Positions 46,094-55,024 of a stretch of DNA of 64,000 nucleotides are shown here, in pieces (positions within the stretch are counted from its first letter, which is position 1; every line of letters begins with the position of its first letter). The notes beneath the pieces are model-generated. The model saw only the letters and a list, made by a program, of their open reading frames with translations, made no database searches and had not been told where the DNA came from. The position numbers were made by a program, and so were the translations under genes. The stretch comes from Agarilytica sp033852165 (lineage in GTDB: Bacteria; Pseudomonadota; Gammaproteobacteria; Pseudomonadales; Cellvibrionaceae), in the NCBI GenBank assembly GCA_033852165.1, contig JAWSUZ010000014.1, forward strand, positions 19,333 through 83,332. The letters run 5' to 3'.

Positions 46094-46455
46094 GGGCTTG
46101 GATACTAATTACGATATAACTTTTTAAACCTCTTTTATTTTTCCGTTATTACTGCCGGGATTGGGGGTGAGAATGCTCTCCGAGTAAGACGGTCTGCCGC
46201 ATTTACTTCATGGGCGGGGTTTGTTAGATAACGCAGGGCATCTATATCGAAGGCGATTCAAGAAATCTGAAGCTGAGTGTGTGATCGAGGAAACTGTTGC
46301 AGGGCGTATGGGGTTTGTTAGCATGCCCCGCGATAAAAAGAGTATCTAGGGGGCCGTGTGCTGCATCTGAATAGTATTCTTGCTTGTGTAATGTATCAAA
46401 GCCAAATGTATGGATTGATCCTCCTCTTTTTATAGCCAGTAGGGCATTTTAAGAA
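46094..46455. other. Intergenic region between convergent pilE and fimT
   Basis: These 362 bases lie between two converging pilin genes. No gene, tRNA or strong terminator hairpin was recognised. The middle has GC-rich stretches (GGCGGGGTTTGTTAGATAAC) and a related GGGGTTTGTTAG further on, a short direct repeat of about 12 bases at roughly 46212 and 46311. Confidence 0.4.
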
Positions 46456-47025
46456 TTATGGGTTTTCAGTGCATACCTTCGAAAAATCAATCCCATCAAC
46501 AATCCCATCTCCGTCTTTATCCCAGCCTTTGTATAGGCGACCAATTCGATTCCAGGTCACCTTTCGTGCAAATTTTTCATCGTTGTCTTCCGGGCAGTAA
46601 ATAATACTACCTGCTAGTTTTGCTGTTCCTGTTGGGGACAGGATCGTATGGCTTAATCCAAAAGCTGCTTGAGTTATCATTGAACCATTCATGTCGTCAA
46701 ATTGTTCGATGTGAATTATTTCTTCTGGTTCGATAAGGCGATTGTTGTTTTTGTCAGAAAATGCGACTAGGTTTTTATGCCAGAGGCGTTGACAGTTTTC
46801 CATATCGTCAGTCCCACAAAAGTGTACGGCGATCCTGTGATCGATGGCGTGGTCACGAGCCAATTGGTATTGGTGGAAGATCCTTGCGGTGATCGTATCG
46901 GAACGGGTCTTCTCAATGGTAAGGCGAAAGCTCGGGACTGCTATGCCTAGCAATATTGAAAGTATTGCTAGGGTGGCAAGCAGCTCTATGAGAGTAAATC
47001 CATTTTGAGTGTGACTTCTTATCAT
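46456..47025 (-). CDS. fimT: FimT/GspH-like minor pilin with calcium-binding-like loops
   Basis: A 189-residue pilin-like protein. Prepilin motif GFTLIELLATLAILSILLGI with the AVPSFR continuation (about 9-35), then a FimT/GspH body (HQYQLARDHAIDHRIAVHFC). Two acidic loops follow: DKNNNRLIEPEE (about 91-102) and DKDGDGIVDGID (about 171-182), spaced like EF-hand or dockerin-type calcium loops; the first is common in FimT, the second less so. It probably supplies the FimT function lost by the broken copy at 42474. It stands alone on the minus strand, 357 bases downstream of pilR. Confidence 0.85.
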   Translation of the reverse strand: MIRSHTQNGFTLIELLATLAILSILLGIAVPSFRLTIEKTRSDTITARIFHQYQLARDHAIDHRIAVHFCGTDDMENCQRLWHKNLVAFSDKNNNRLIEPEEIIHIEQFDDMNGSMITQAAFGLSHTILSPTGTAKLAGSIIYCPEDNDEKFARKVTWNRIGRLYKGWDKDGDGIVDGIDFSKVCTENP

Positions 47026-47382
47026 TTTTCTTCCCTGTCGAAATAATTTTGTGCGAGGAAGAATAACGAGAAAGGATGAATAAGGGTAGTCGATGATGTC
47101 CTTTTATCTTGTAAGACATTACTTACAAAGACATGATGGTTTCCAATGATCGGCTAGGATACCTTTATGTAACTGTCTTGGCGCCGTTATTTTTGACCTC
47201 GAAATTTTCATTTCTAGCAACAAACTTCGTTTTTCGAACAAAAATTCCTAGCCAAATTTTCGCTGAAAATATTATTTGGTGCGCGATAAAGTCTTGGTTT
47301 GAATGTGATTTATTTCACTTGGACTAATTGGCGCCCATCCAGAAATTCGTATTCAGTAAATGTTTTTCTGGACGGGGAGCCG
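47026..47382. other. Intergenic region between pilR and fimT
   Basis: This 357-base gap is the upstream region of the minus-strand fimT. It contains a perfect short inverted repeat, TTGTAAG and CTTACAA, around 47109-47129. A plus-strand frame at 47133-47327 has no protein-like features. I looked for a sigma-54 site (TGGCAC-N5-TTGCW) before fimT and found no good match. Confidence 0.45.
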
Positions 47383-48750
47383 CTAGTCCGGATCATTCTC
47401 ATCCGCTAAGCCTAGTTTAGATAGGCGATAACGAAAGGAGCGAAAACTAATGCCTAGTTTTTTCGCTGCCAATGTTTTGTTCCACCTAACATGTTCGAGA
47501 GCGTCGGATAATATTTCCTTTTCAACCTCAGCTATGTACTCGTCGATAGACGGGAACTTTAGGCAGTTATTATAGTAATTGATCGGCTGGTTATCTTTTG
47601 GGCTTATCTTTTGCGACGCGGAAAGCAGCAAGTCGCCGACTTCGATTATCTCATTGTCGCAAAGGGTGTAAGCCCTTTCCAATATGTTTTCAAGTTCACG
47701 AATATTCCCAGGGAATGAATATCGTATGAGCTCAGCCAAGGCGCCTTTAGATAGCGTGCTTTTGGTATTGTTCTCTGAGTCGATTTTGTTCAGAAAATGT
47801 TGGGCAAGCACAGGGACATCTTCAGACCGCTCTCTCAAACTTGGAACATTAAGTTGTATTACATTGAGTCGATAAAATAGATCTTGCCGAAATTCGTCTT
47901 GCTCGACTAGATGTTGTAAGTTTTTGTGAGTGGCAGAAAGGATTCGCACATCTATGGATATTTCACCATGAGCCCCGACGGGACGAATGGCTTTTTCTTG
48001 AATGGCACGAAGCAATTTAACTTGCATGTCCAACGGTAGATCAGCAACTTCATCGAGAAAAAGAGTTCCTCCATCTGCAGCTTGAAACAGTCCAATTTTA
48101 TCTTGCGTTGCTCCTGTAAATGCTCCTTTCTTATGGCCAAAGAATTCACTTTCCATTAATTCTTTAGGTATAGCGCCACAGTTTACGGGAATGAAAGGGT
48201 TGCTGGCTCGTGCACCCTCTTTGTGTATAGACCGGGCGACGAGTTCTTTCCCGCTGCCAGACTCACCGCTGACATATACCGGAGCTTGAGAACGAGCGAG
48301 TTTATTGATCGACACTTTCAAGGCGTGAATAGATGGCGAATCTCCAATGATTTCATCGCTACCAAGGGATTTACTGCTGCTTATCTTGTTTGAACTGATT
48401 GCCGTATTGACGAGTCTACGCAGAGCATTAATATCGATGGGCTTGTTAACAAAGTCGAACGCGCCGGCTTTCATTGCTTGTACAGCCGTATCCATATTTC
48501 CATGAGCGGTAATGACCGCTATCGGAAGGTCTGGCAATGTTTTTTGTACGTGCTTAACTATGTCGAGACCATTGCCATCCGGCAATTTCATGTCTGTTAG
48601 GCATATATTGAACGATATCTTGTCGAGCAGTTTTTTTGCCGAAGCAACGTCAGCTGCTACTTCTGTTTTGATGTCCATTCTATTTAGGGTGATGGACAAT
48701 AATTCGCGTATATCCGGTTCGTCATCAATGATGAGTGCTTTAGTAGTCAT
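47383..48750 (-). CDS. pilR: Sigma-54-dependent response regulator PilR
   Basis: Activates pilin transcription with RpoN. 455 residues: a receiver domain (IIDDEPDIRELL, phospho-Asp in LTDMKLPDGNG near 54), an AAA+ domain with Walker A GESGSGKELVA (about 165), the sigma-54 contact loop GAFTGATQ, Walker B GGTLFLDEVADLP, and a Fis-type helix-turn-helix at the C-terminus (WNKTLAAKKLGISFRSFRYR). It lies eight bases downstream of pilS in the same operon. Confidence 0.94.
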   Translation of the reverse strand: MTTKALIIDDEPDIRELLSITLNRMDIKTEVAADVASAKKLLDKISFNICLTDMKLPDGNGLDIVKHVQKTLPDLPIAVITAHGNMDTAVQAMKAGAFDFVNKPIDINALRRLVNTAISSNKISSSKSLGSDEIIGDSPSIHALKVSINKLARSQAPVYVSGESGSGKELVARSIHKEGARASNPFIPVNCGAIPKELMESEFFGHKKGAFTGATQDKIGLFQAADGGTLFLDEVADLPLDMQVKLLRAIQEKAIRPVGAHGEISIDVRILSATHKNLQHLVEQDEFRQDLFYRLNVIQLNVPSLRERSEDVPVLAQHFLNKIDSENNTKSTLSKGALAELIRYSFPGNIRELENILERAYTLCDNEIIEVGDLLLSASQKISPKDNQPINYYNNCLKFPSIDEYIAEVEKEILSDALEHVRWNKTLAAKKLGISFRSFRYRLSKLGLADENDPD

Positions 48751-48758
48751 AGTAAAAA

Positions 48759-50345
48759 TTAGATTATGCGTTGATGGTGTGGGAAATTAATTTTAAATCG
48801 GCTTTTATCGTCTGTAGTCTTTTGATAGTCCAATCGGGCCTGATTAATTTCACATAGCTCTCGTGAAATATAAAGACCGAGTCCGGTACCTTGATTGCCT
48901 GTGGTGAAAAAAGGTTCAAAAATACTGTTAATCTCATCTTCTGGAACACCGCGCCCGTAGTCGATGACATCGACAAAGGTTGTGTCATCATTTTTACTGA
49001 TACCCGAGCGAACCAAAATGTGTGCATTTTTCGTGTGTTCCATACTATACCGTAGACCATTGTCGAACAAGTTGGTTAAAATTTGGCGTAAATGCGTTGG
49101 GTCCATTTTGATATTCTCCTGATTTTCATCCCACTCGTAGGTGATGTTACAGTCTTTGGGGGTGGAATATTCCTCAATGAAATCTGGCATCCACTTTTTG
49201 AGATCGAGAGTTTCAGCTTTAGGCTCTTTACGTTTCGATAGTGTCATTGTATTTTCAATAATGTTGTTTACTCGATGAGAGTGCTGCAAAATAATCTCAG
49301 TAAAGCGGGTGTCGGATTTATCAATATGTGGTGACTCTATGAGCAGTTGGGCCGCATGGGAAATTGCGCCCAAGGGATTTCTGATTTCATGGGCAATACT
49401 GGCTGTTAGCCGTCCTAAAGAAGCTAGTTTGAGTTGCTGAGCCTGCTGCATAACCGTGCGGTAGTCTTCAATATATAGGATCGTTAATGGCCTATTTTCA
49501 GATTCGAGTGCGGCAAAGCTAATGCGTACGTCTTTTTTTGCATTGAGCCGGTGAACTTGGGCCATGCCGCTAATGGGGTTTTTGTGCCATGCGGATAGCA
49601 GACTGCCAAGATCACTATAATTAGTGATTTTTTCGCCTAGATAGCTTTTTTCTTTGGATAAGTCCATATGTTGAAGGGCTGAGTCATTAATCAACTCGAT
49701 TCGATTCTCTTTATCAAGTACAGCAATTCCCGTTTGCATGCGGGTGACAATAAGTTGAGCGAGCTTGACGATTTGTAGTGCATAAGCACTTTTTTCAGCT
49801 GCATCTTTCGAGGTTAATAAAATACGTTGAGAAAGGTATCGAAACGCGCCTGTCGTGATAAATACCAAAAAGCCCAGCGTGCCAGCACCAAATAGGGACT
49901 TGACCATTCCTGTGTTTGGGGTGATAAACAAGGTCTGAAAAATCAGTGCGATAGATATAAAGGCCGCATATCCAAATGCCATCTGCCCCTTTAGAAACAT
50001 GCTGGCAATAGCAGCGGTAATCACTAATAAGTACCCCAGCCCACCGTTTAAACCACCGCTGGCGTGTATGAGAACCAATATGGCTAGAAGGTCAGACACT
50101 AGTAGCAGGGATACTTTTAGCGTCGATTTATAAGAGGTGCGGTCGAATAATAGGGTGAGGGAGGATACGCAGATAACCAGATAGCTGATGCTGGCTCCTC
50201 TAAACAGAGGTGGATTGATAAGTCCAAAGGTGGACGAGGTTATCCCTGCCTCGTACATCATGTACAAAACCGTCGCTATGATCAATCGGTAGTAGAGGTA
50301 GACCCGCAACGTCGTATGACTGGACAATTCTTGACTGATGTTCAA
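48759..50345 (-). CDS. pilS: Sensor histidine kinase PilS
   Basis: Partner of PilR. About 528 residues. The N-terminal membrane domain has six hydrophobic helices (YYRLIIATVLYMMYEAG through FLVFITTGAFRYLS). A PAS-like region follows (TGIAVLDKENRIELIND), then the kinase: H-box SIAHEIRNPLGAI with phospho-His near 325, N-box LTNLFDNGLRYS, G1 DYGRGVPE and G2 GTGLGLYIS. The open frame extends to 50534, but TTG 50345 has GAGGAA nine bases upstream and gives the normal PilS length, leaving about 106 bases for divergent promoters with nadE. Confidence 0.92.
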   Translation of the reverse strand: MNISQELSSHTTLRVYLYYRLIIATVLYMMYEAGITSSTFGLINPPLFRGASISYLVICVSSLTLLFDRTSYKSTLKVSLLLVSDLLAILVLIHASGGLNGGLGYLLVITAAIASMFLKGQMAFGYAAFISIALIFQTLFITPNTGMVKSLFGAGTLGFLVFITTGAFRYLSQRILLTSKDAAEKSAYALQIVKLAQLIVTRMQTGIAVLDKENRIELINDSALQHMDLSKEKSYLGEKITNYSDLGSLLSAWHKNPISGMAQVHRLNAKKDVRISFAALESENRPLTILYIEDYRTVMQQAQQLKLASLGRLTASIAHEIRNPLGAISHAAQLLIESPHIDKSDTRFTEIILQHSHRVNNIIENTMTLSKRKEPKAETLDLKKWMPDFIEEYSTPKDCNITYEWDENQENIKMDPTHLRQILTNLFDNGLRYSMEHTKNAHILVRSGISKNDDTTFVDVIDYGRGVPEDEINSIFEPFFTTGNQGTGLGLYISRELCEINQARLDYQKTTDDKSRFKINFPHHQRII

Positions 50346-50451
50346 TAGAACGTTCCTCAATGGTTTAAAAAAGCAGTATTTTTTGCGCTTTGTGTGCGTA
50401 TGAAAGAAAATAGCAGGTAGCGCGAATGTTTTATTGGAGTATATAAAATTT

Positions 50452-52083
50452 ATGTCGAAGTTGAATATTGTATTGGCCCAAATCAATTTTTTGGTGGGTG
50501 ATATTGTGGGTAATACAGAAAAAGTGATCACCACTTCATCAGAAGCTATTGCTAATCATCGGGCCGATGTGGTGGTTTTTCCTGAACTTACCCTTACTGG
50601 GTACCCTCCAGAGGACTTATTACTTCGTCCTAGCCTAGAGAAACGTATTGATGCGGCTTTGGATGTTTTGAGAAAAGCTAAAATTGAAGCATATCTTGTC
50701 GTGGGTTACCCCAAGTCACATGATGGAAAGCTGTTCAACATGGCGGGTGTAATTTATCGAGGCGAATTAGTATGTGAATACGCTAAGCAATGCTTGCCTA
50801 ACTATCAGGTTTTTGATGAGAAACGCTACTTTAAGGAAGGAGAAGATGCTGGGGTGTTCTTTATTGGAGACATAAAAATAGGCATAACTATTTGCGAGGA
50901 TCTATGGGATGGCGCCCCTGTAGACCAGGCAAAGGCGGAAAATATAGATCTGTTGCTGAATCTCAATGCTTCACCGTTCCATCTTAATAAGCAGCAGGTG
51001 AGAGAGGGCCTTGTTAGTGAGCGAGCGAAACAACTGAATGCTCCGGTCGTTTTTGTAAATTGGGTGGGAGGGCAGGATGAGCTGGTGTTTGATGGTGGAT
51101 CACTATGCTGTGATGCATCTGGCCGTTTAATTAGTCGTGGGCCGCTGTTTGAGGAAGCGTTGATGTGCGTGACTCTTGATTCTAATAAAAAGGAGCTGCT
51201 AGCTGCTGGCGAAAAACCGCTATGGACAATGGGCTCTGAGTTAAGTGTTGCATATGACGCACTGGTTCTTGGGGTGAGAGATTACGTTAATAAAAATCGC
51301 TTTAAAGGCGTTGTCCTGGGGCTTTCGGGGGGAATTGATTCTGCTCTTACACTGGCGATAGCGTGCGATGCTATTGGAGCCGAACGTGTTGAAGCGGTGA
51401 TGATGCCATTTCGCTATACCTCTGATATGAGTAAAAATGATGCTGAAGAAGAGGCGAACATTCTGGGTGTGAAATATCGTTCTATCGATATTGAACCAAT
51501 GTATAACGCTTTTTTATCGAGTCTTGAGCCAGCATTTGAAAATACTGAACCTGATGCCACGGAGGAGAATATTCAAGCTCGCAGCCGGGGTGTATTACTT
51601 ATGGCGTTGTCTAACAAGTTGGGTTATCTCGTATTAACAACAGGCAATAAAAGTGAGATGTCGGTTGGTTATGCGACGCTCTACGGGGATATGGCTGGTG
51701 GACTGGATGTGTTGAAGGACGTTCCTAAAATGATGGTGTTCGAATTATCGAAGTATCGGAATACTATAGGGCATGTAATTCCCGAGCGTGTGATTACCCG
51801 GCCCCCATCTGCTGAGCTGGCTCCTGACCAGAAGGATGAAGACTCACTTCCTCCTTATGAAATTCTTGACCAAATTTTGGAATTATATGTTGAGCAGGAT
51901 TTAAGTCACGACGACATAATTGCTCGGGGTTTTGATGCCGAACAGGTGCGGCATGTCTTGCGTTTAGTCGATTTGAATGAGTATAAACGCCGTCAGGCGC
52001 CCATCGGTATTCGTATCAGCGAGAGGGCGTTTGGGCGAGATCGTCGATACCCAATCACTAATGCTTGGCATATTGGGGAGTAA
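50452..52083 (+). CDS. nadE: Glutamine-dependent NAD synthetase
   Basis: Makes NAD from deamido-NAD with ATP and glutamine-derived ammonia. About 543 residues. The N-terminal nitrilase-type glutaminase domain has Glu in FPELTLTGYPPEDLL, Lys in AKQCLPNYQVFDE and Cys in ITICEDLWDG. The C-terminal synthetase domain has the PP-loop LGLSGGIDSALT (about 284-295) and TTGNKSEMSVGY. The frame opens earlier, but ATG 50452 gives MSKLNIVLAQINFLVGD, the normal start. It is divergent from pilS. Confidence 0.94.
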   Translation: MSKLNIVLAQINFLVGDIVGNTEKVITTSSEAIANHRADVVVFPELTLTGYPPEDLLLRPSLEKRIDAALDVLRKAKIEAYLVVGYPKSHDGKLFNMAGVIYRGELVCEYAKQCLPNYQVFDEKRYFKEGEDAGVFFIGDIKIGITICEDLWDGAPVDQAKAENIDLLLNLNASPFHLNKQQVREGLVSERAKQLNAPVVFVNWVGGQDELVFDGGSLCCDASGRLISRGPLFEEALMCVTLDSNKKELLAAGEKPLWTMGSELSVAYDALVLGVRDYVNKNRFKGVVLGLSGGIDSALTLAIACDAIGAERVEAVMMPFRYTSDMSKNDAEEEANILGVKYRSIDIEPMYNAFLSSLEPAFENTEPDATEENIQARSRGVLLMALSNKLGYLVLTTGNKSEMSVGYATLYGDMAGGLDVLKDVPKMMVFELSKYRNTIGHVIPERVITRPPSAELAPDQKDEDSLPPYEILDQILELYVEQDLSHDDIIARGFDAEQVRHVLRLVDLNEYKRRQAPIGIRISERAFGRDRRYPITNAWHIGE

Positions 52084-52085
52084 TT

Positions 52086-52113
52086 CCGGGAGGGGGGATG
52101 AACGTTCCCCCGG
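52086..52113. terminator. Terminator-like hairpin after nadE
   Basis: CCGGG-A-GG at 52086-52093 pairs, with one bulged A, with CCCCCGG at 52107-52113. It starts three bases after the nadE stop and lies between the convergent nadE and bamD genes. No T run follows, so it may depend on other factors. Confidence 0.45.
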
Positions 52114-52208
52114 TGGACCTTAAGTCCGCGGGGAGATTTATGACGTTAAGCGATGTTCGAATTTTGGTTTGAGCCAGATATGTGCTGAGTTTGGACTAAC
52201 CGTTTGGA

Positions 52209-53126
52209 TTAGGCCCGAGGCGGTTTGCTCACTTTGGACTCAGTTGATCTGGTGTATCGTGGATTGTAGATGTCTCTCGAATCAAAGTTCACAAACTCAC
52301 TTTTATCAAGAACACCAAAAGTGATGTAACTGAGCCAGTTACGTTGGGCTTCCATCTTGTAACGATAGGTAAAGTCCCCATTTTGATCGAATGATGGGTA
52401 CTCCGGAAAGTTTTTTGCCAGTACTTTTACAGAGTTGTCGGCAAGGTCTTGCATGCCGAGCAAGTGATAAGCTTGTGCCATTACCGCGAGGCCGTCTGGT
52501 ACTGCAGGCGTCCCTTGCATGTTTTCGACAACGTATCGACCTCTGTTTGCTGCGGCGATAAACGCGCCTCGGCGGAAATAATAGTTGGCGATGTGAATTT
52601 CCTGCCGAGATAAAATGTTTCTCAGGTAAACCATACGTTGGCGGGCATCAGATACGTATATGCTTTTAGGGAAGCGGCTGAGTAATTGAGAAAAATAGTT
52701 AAATGAATCCTTAGCTGAGCCAGAATCACGATTGGATACATCTGAAATTAACACTGTCGTGATGGCTGTTTCATTGTAATAACTGGCAACACCACGCATA
52801 TAGTAGGCATAGTCGACACTGCGATGCTGAGGATGTAGGCGAATAAACCGCTCTGAAGCGGCAATGGCGAGTTCGTAATCAACAGTGCGAAAATAAGTGT
52901 AGATAAGCTCTAGCTGGGCTTGTTCCGCGTATGTGCCAAATGGGAAGTTTTCTTCTAGCAGCTGCAATGTTTCTGATGCGGCGTCCCAGCTGGAAGACTT
53001 GAGTTGTTTTTGGGCGATTTCATACAGCACTTGCTCTGTATCAGTGATTTCGTCTTTTTCCTCATTGCTACTGCAAGCAACAAGGAAAATAGCGCATAAA
53101 AAGAGAGTGAATCGAACGCTTCGCAT
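52209..53126 (-). CDS. bamD: Outer membrane assembly lipoprotein BamD
   Basis: Essential component of the BAM complex that inserts beta-barrel proteins in the outer membrane. About 305 residues. A lipoprotein signal peptide with the lipobox LVAC, then TPR helices: LYEIAQKQLKSSSWDAAS, NFPFGTYAEQAQLELIY, HPQHRSVDYAYYMRGV and RFPKSIYVSDARQRMVYL, all characteristic of BamD. I chose ATG 53126 (MRSVRFTLFLCAIF) because it gives a normal signal peptide; the frame also has a Met at 53165. It is divergent from rluD, the standard arrangement. Confidence 0.93.
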   Translation of the reverse strand: MRSVRFTLFLCAIFLVACSSNEEKDEITDTEQVLYEIAQKQLKSSSWDAASETLQLLEENFPFGTYAEQAQLELIYTYFRTVDYELAIAASERFIRLHPQHRSVDYAYYMRGVASYYNETAITTVLISDVSNRDSGSAKDSFNYFSQLLSRFPKSIYVSDARQRMVYLRNILSRQEIHIANYYFRRGAFIAAANRGRYVVENMQGTPAVPDGLAVMAQAYHLLGMQDLADNSVKVLAKNFPEYPSFDQNGDFTYRYKMEAQRNWLSYITFGVLDKSEFVNFDSRDIYNPRYTRSTESKVSKPPRA

Positions 53127-53253
53127 TATAAAATAACCCGGCTGATATGTTTGGCGATATCGCATTTGCTATGTTAGTTTGAATATATGTAGTTCGAACA
53201 ACTGTAGTTTGAACAAAACGGCGACAGTGTAATTAGCATCACCATTAAATACA

Positions 53254-54198
53254 ATGACCTCTAAGCTTTCTCTCAAGGGCATTGTGCCCACACAAAATTC
53301 TGGCTGTCGCTTCGATCAAGTTGCGGCTGAAATGTTCCCTGATTATTCCCGATCGTGCATTCAAGGCTGGATAAAAGCTGGTGACCTGAGGGTAGACGGC
53401 GAATGCGCAAAACCGAAATCTAAACTGAGCGGTGGTGAAGAGCTGATATTGGTTACCGAAATACAGTCTGAGGGTGATTGGGAAGCTGAAGATATTCCCT
53501 TGGAGATCGTTTACGAAGACGACTCAATTATTGTACTTAATAAGCCTCCATCACTGGTTGTTCATCCCGCAGTAGGCAATTGGGATGGGACTTTACTGAA
53601 CGGACTGATATTTCGCTTTCCTGAACTGCGCCAATTGCCAAGGGCGGGTATTGTTCATCGCCTTGATAAAGACACCTCAGGATTAATGGTGGTGGCTCGA
53701 ACCTTACCAGCTCAAAATGACTTGGTAAAACAGTTACAGGAGCGAAGTGTCTCGAGGGTTTATCAAGCCCTTGTTGCGGGGGAATGCAATAAGGGGCGTG
53801 TTGATGCTCCAATAGGCAGGCATCCTACCCAGCGGGTCAAGATGGCCGTCGTAGATGGGGGTAAGCCCGCAAAGACTCGATATGAGACCGTGGAAGTCTT
53901 CGATGGTTACTCCCATGTGCAGCTAGCCTTAGAGACCGGTAGAACTCATCAGATACGAGTTCATATGGCGCATATAGCTCACCCCTTGATTGGCGATCCA
54001 GTTTATGGGCGGGCAATATCGAAAAGCCAGCTGATGAGAGACGCAAGGCTTCAGTTGCTGGAAAACTTTCCTCGGCAGGCCCTACACGCGATCAAGTTAG
54101 GCTTAACCCATCCACAGACTCGAAAAGAGTGTGCTTGGGAGTGTGATTTACCTAAGGACTTTAATGATCTTCTGTCACACTTACGAACAGCTTTTTAA
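53254..54198 (+). CDS. rluD: 23S rRNA pseudouridine synthase RluD
   Basis: Forms pseudouridines in helix 69 of 23S rRNA. 314 residues. An N-terminal S4 RNA-binding domain (RFDQVAAEMFPDYSRS, IQGWIKAGDLRVDG) is followed by the RluA-type catalytic domain with IVHRLDKDTSGLMVVA, the Asp near 138 being catalytic, and ETGRTHQIRVHMAHIAHPLI. It is divergent from bamD and lies two bases before pgeF, so rluD and pgeF are one operon. Confidence 0.94.
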   Translation: MTSKLSLKGIVPTQNSGCRFDQVAAEMFPDYSRSCIQGWIKAGDLRVDGECAKPKSKLSGGEELILVTEIQSEGDWEAEDIPLEIVYEDDSIIVLNKPPSLVVHPAVGNWDGTLLNGLIFRFPELRQLPRAGIVHRLDKDTSGLMVVARTLPAQNDLVKQLQERSVSRVYQALVAGECNKGRVDAPIGRHPTQRVKMAVVDGGKPAKTRYETVEVFDGYSHVQLALETGRTHQIRVHMAHIAHPLIGDPVYGRAISKSQLMRDARLQLLENFPRQALHAIKLGLTHPQTRKECAWECDLPKDFNDLLSHLRTAF

Positions 54199-54200
54199 TA

Positions 54201-54953
54201 ATGCCTTCAGGATCCACATTTATCGTCCCCGAATGGCCATTGCCTTCAAATGTTAAATCTCTCATCACCACGCGTTCGGGGGGCGTCAGCAGCCACCCAT
54301 ATGCGTCTTTGAACCTTGCGCAGCATGTTGGTGATCGGGGCGAGAGCGTTTCTCAAAATAGGTCTTACCTGTATCAGCATGTGGGTATGCCTGTTACTTG
54401 GTTACATCAGATTCATTCTGCTCACGTCGAAACATTGCCTGCCCCCGAATCGTTGCACGTAGACGGCGTCTTTTCTAAAGAACGTTCAAACGTTTGCGCG
54501 GTTCTGACGGCTGACTGCTTACCCGTGTTATTTGCGAGTAAGGCTGGGGATGAGGTCGCCGCAGTACATTGTGGTTGGCGGGGGCTTGCCGGTGGAATGA
54601 TCAGTAATGCATTAAAAAAATTCAGCTGTGATTCCTCTCAAATAATGGCTTATTTGGGGCCTTCTATTTCACAAAAGCACTTTGAGGTAGGGGAGGACGT
54701 TTTGTCATCCTTTCAGGAGGCTCAAAGCCAAAGAAATTATTCGTGTGCAGTTGAGAAGTGTTTTTTAAAGCGCCGAGATCGTGAAGGCAAATATTTTGCG
54801 GACCTTTACGGCTTGGCTCGATCTGAGTTGACTGGGGCGGGTGTTGTTGAAATATACGGCGGAGAGTTTTGCACTTATTCGGATCGTCGGTTCTATTCTT
54901 ACCGCCGCGACAAAAAAACGGGCAGGTTCGCTAGTCTAATATGGTTAACGTGA
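54201..54953 (+). CDS. pgeF: Peptidoglycan editing factor / purine nucleoside phosphorylase PgeF (YfiH, DUF152)
   Basis: A 250-residue multicopper-oxidase-fold laccase-domain protein. Signature blocks: TTRSGGVSSHPYASLNLAQHVGD, LHQIHSAHVETL, VLTADCLPVLFAS, VHCGWRGLAGGM and LGPSISQKHFEVG, together giving the His and Cys metal-site residues. The family has been reported both as a purine nucleoside phosphorylase-like enzyme and as preventing misincorporation of L-Ser into peptidoglycan precursors. It follows rluD directly, and clpB is the next gene on the same strand after an inserted minus-strand gene; in E. coli rluD, yfiH and clpB are adjacent. Confidence 0.92.
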   Translation: MPSGSTFIVPEWPLPSNVKSLITTRSGGVSSHPYASLNLAQHVGDRGESVSQNRSYLYQHVGMPVTWLHQIHSAHVETLPAPESLHVDGVFSKERSNVCAVLTADCLPVLFASKAGDEVAAVHCGWRGLAGGMISNALKKFSCDSSQIMAYLGPSISQKHFEVGEDVLSSFQEAQSQRNYSCAVEKCFLKRRDREGKYFADLYGLARSELTGAGVVEIYGGEFCTYSDRRFYSYRRDKKTGRFASLIWLT

Positions 54954-54960
54954 GGGAATA

Positions 54961-54984
54961 GGGGCGAATTTCGCCCCGGCTTTT
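54961..54984. terminator. Terminator hairpin after pgeF
   Basis: GGGGCG at 54961-54966 pairs with CGCCCC at 54972-54977 around an AATTT loop and is followed by GGCTTTT. It lies eight bases beyond the pgeF stop, facing the convergent gene at 55025. Confidence 0.65.
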
Positions 54985-55024
54985 AACTCCTCGATCAATA
55001 TGGCCGTCCAAAAAACGACCAACG

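Noticed and set aside
47133..47327. A 64-aa plus-strand frame between fimT and pilR
   Set aside because: Its composition is hydrophobic at random, with no ribosome site or recognised motif.
50346..50534. N-terminal extension of PilS
   Set aside because: It would overlap nadE coding sequence and lacks a ribosome site; TTG 50345 has GAGGAA at a good distance and gives the family length.
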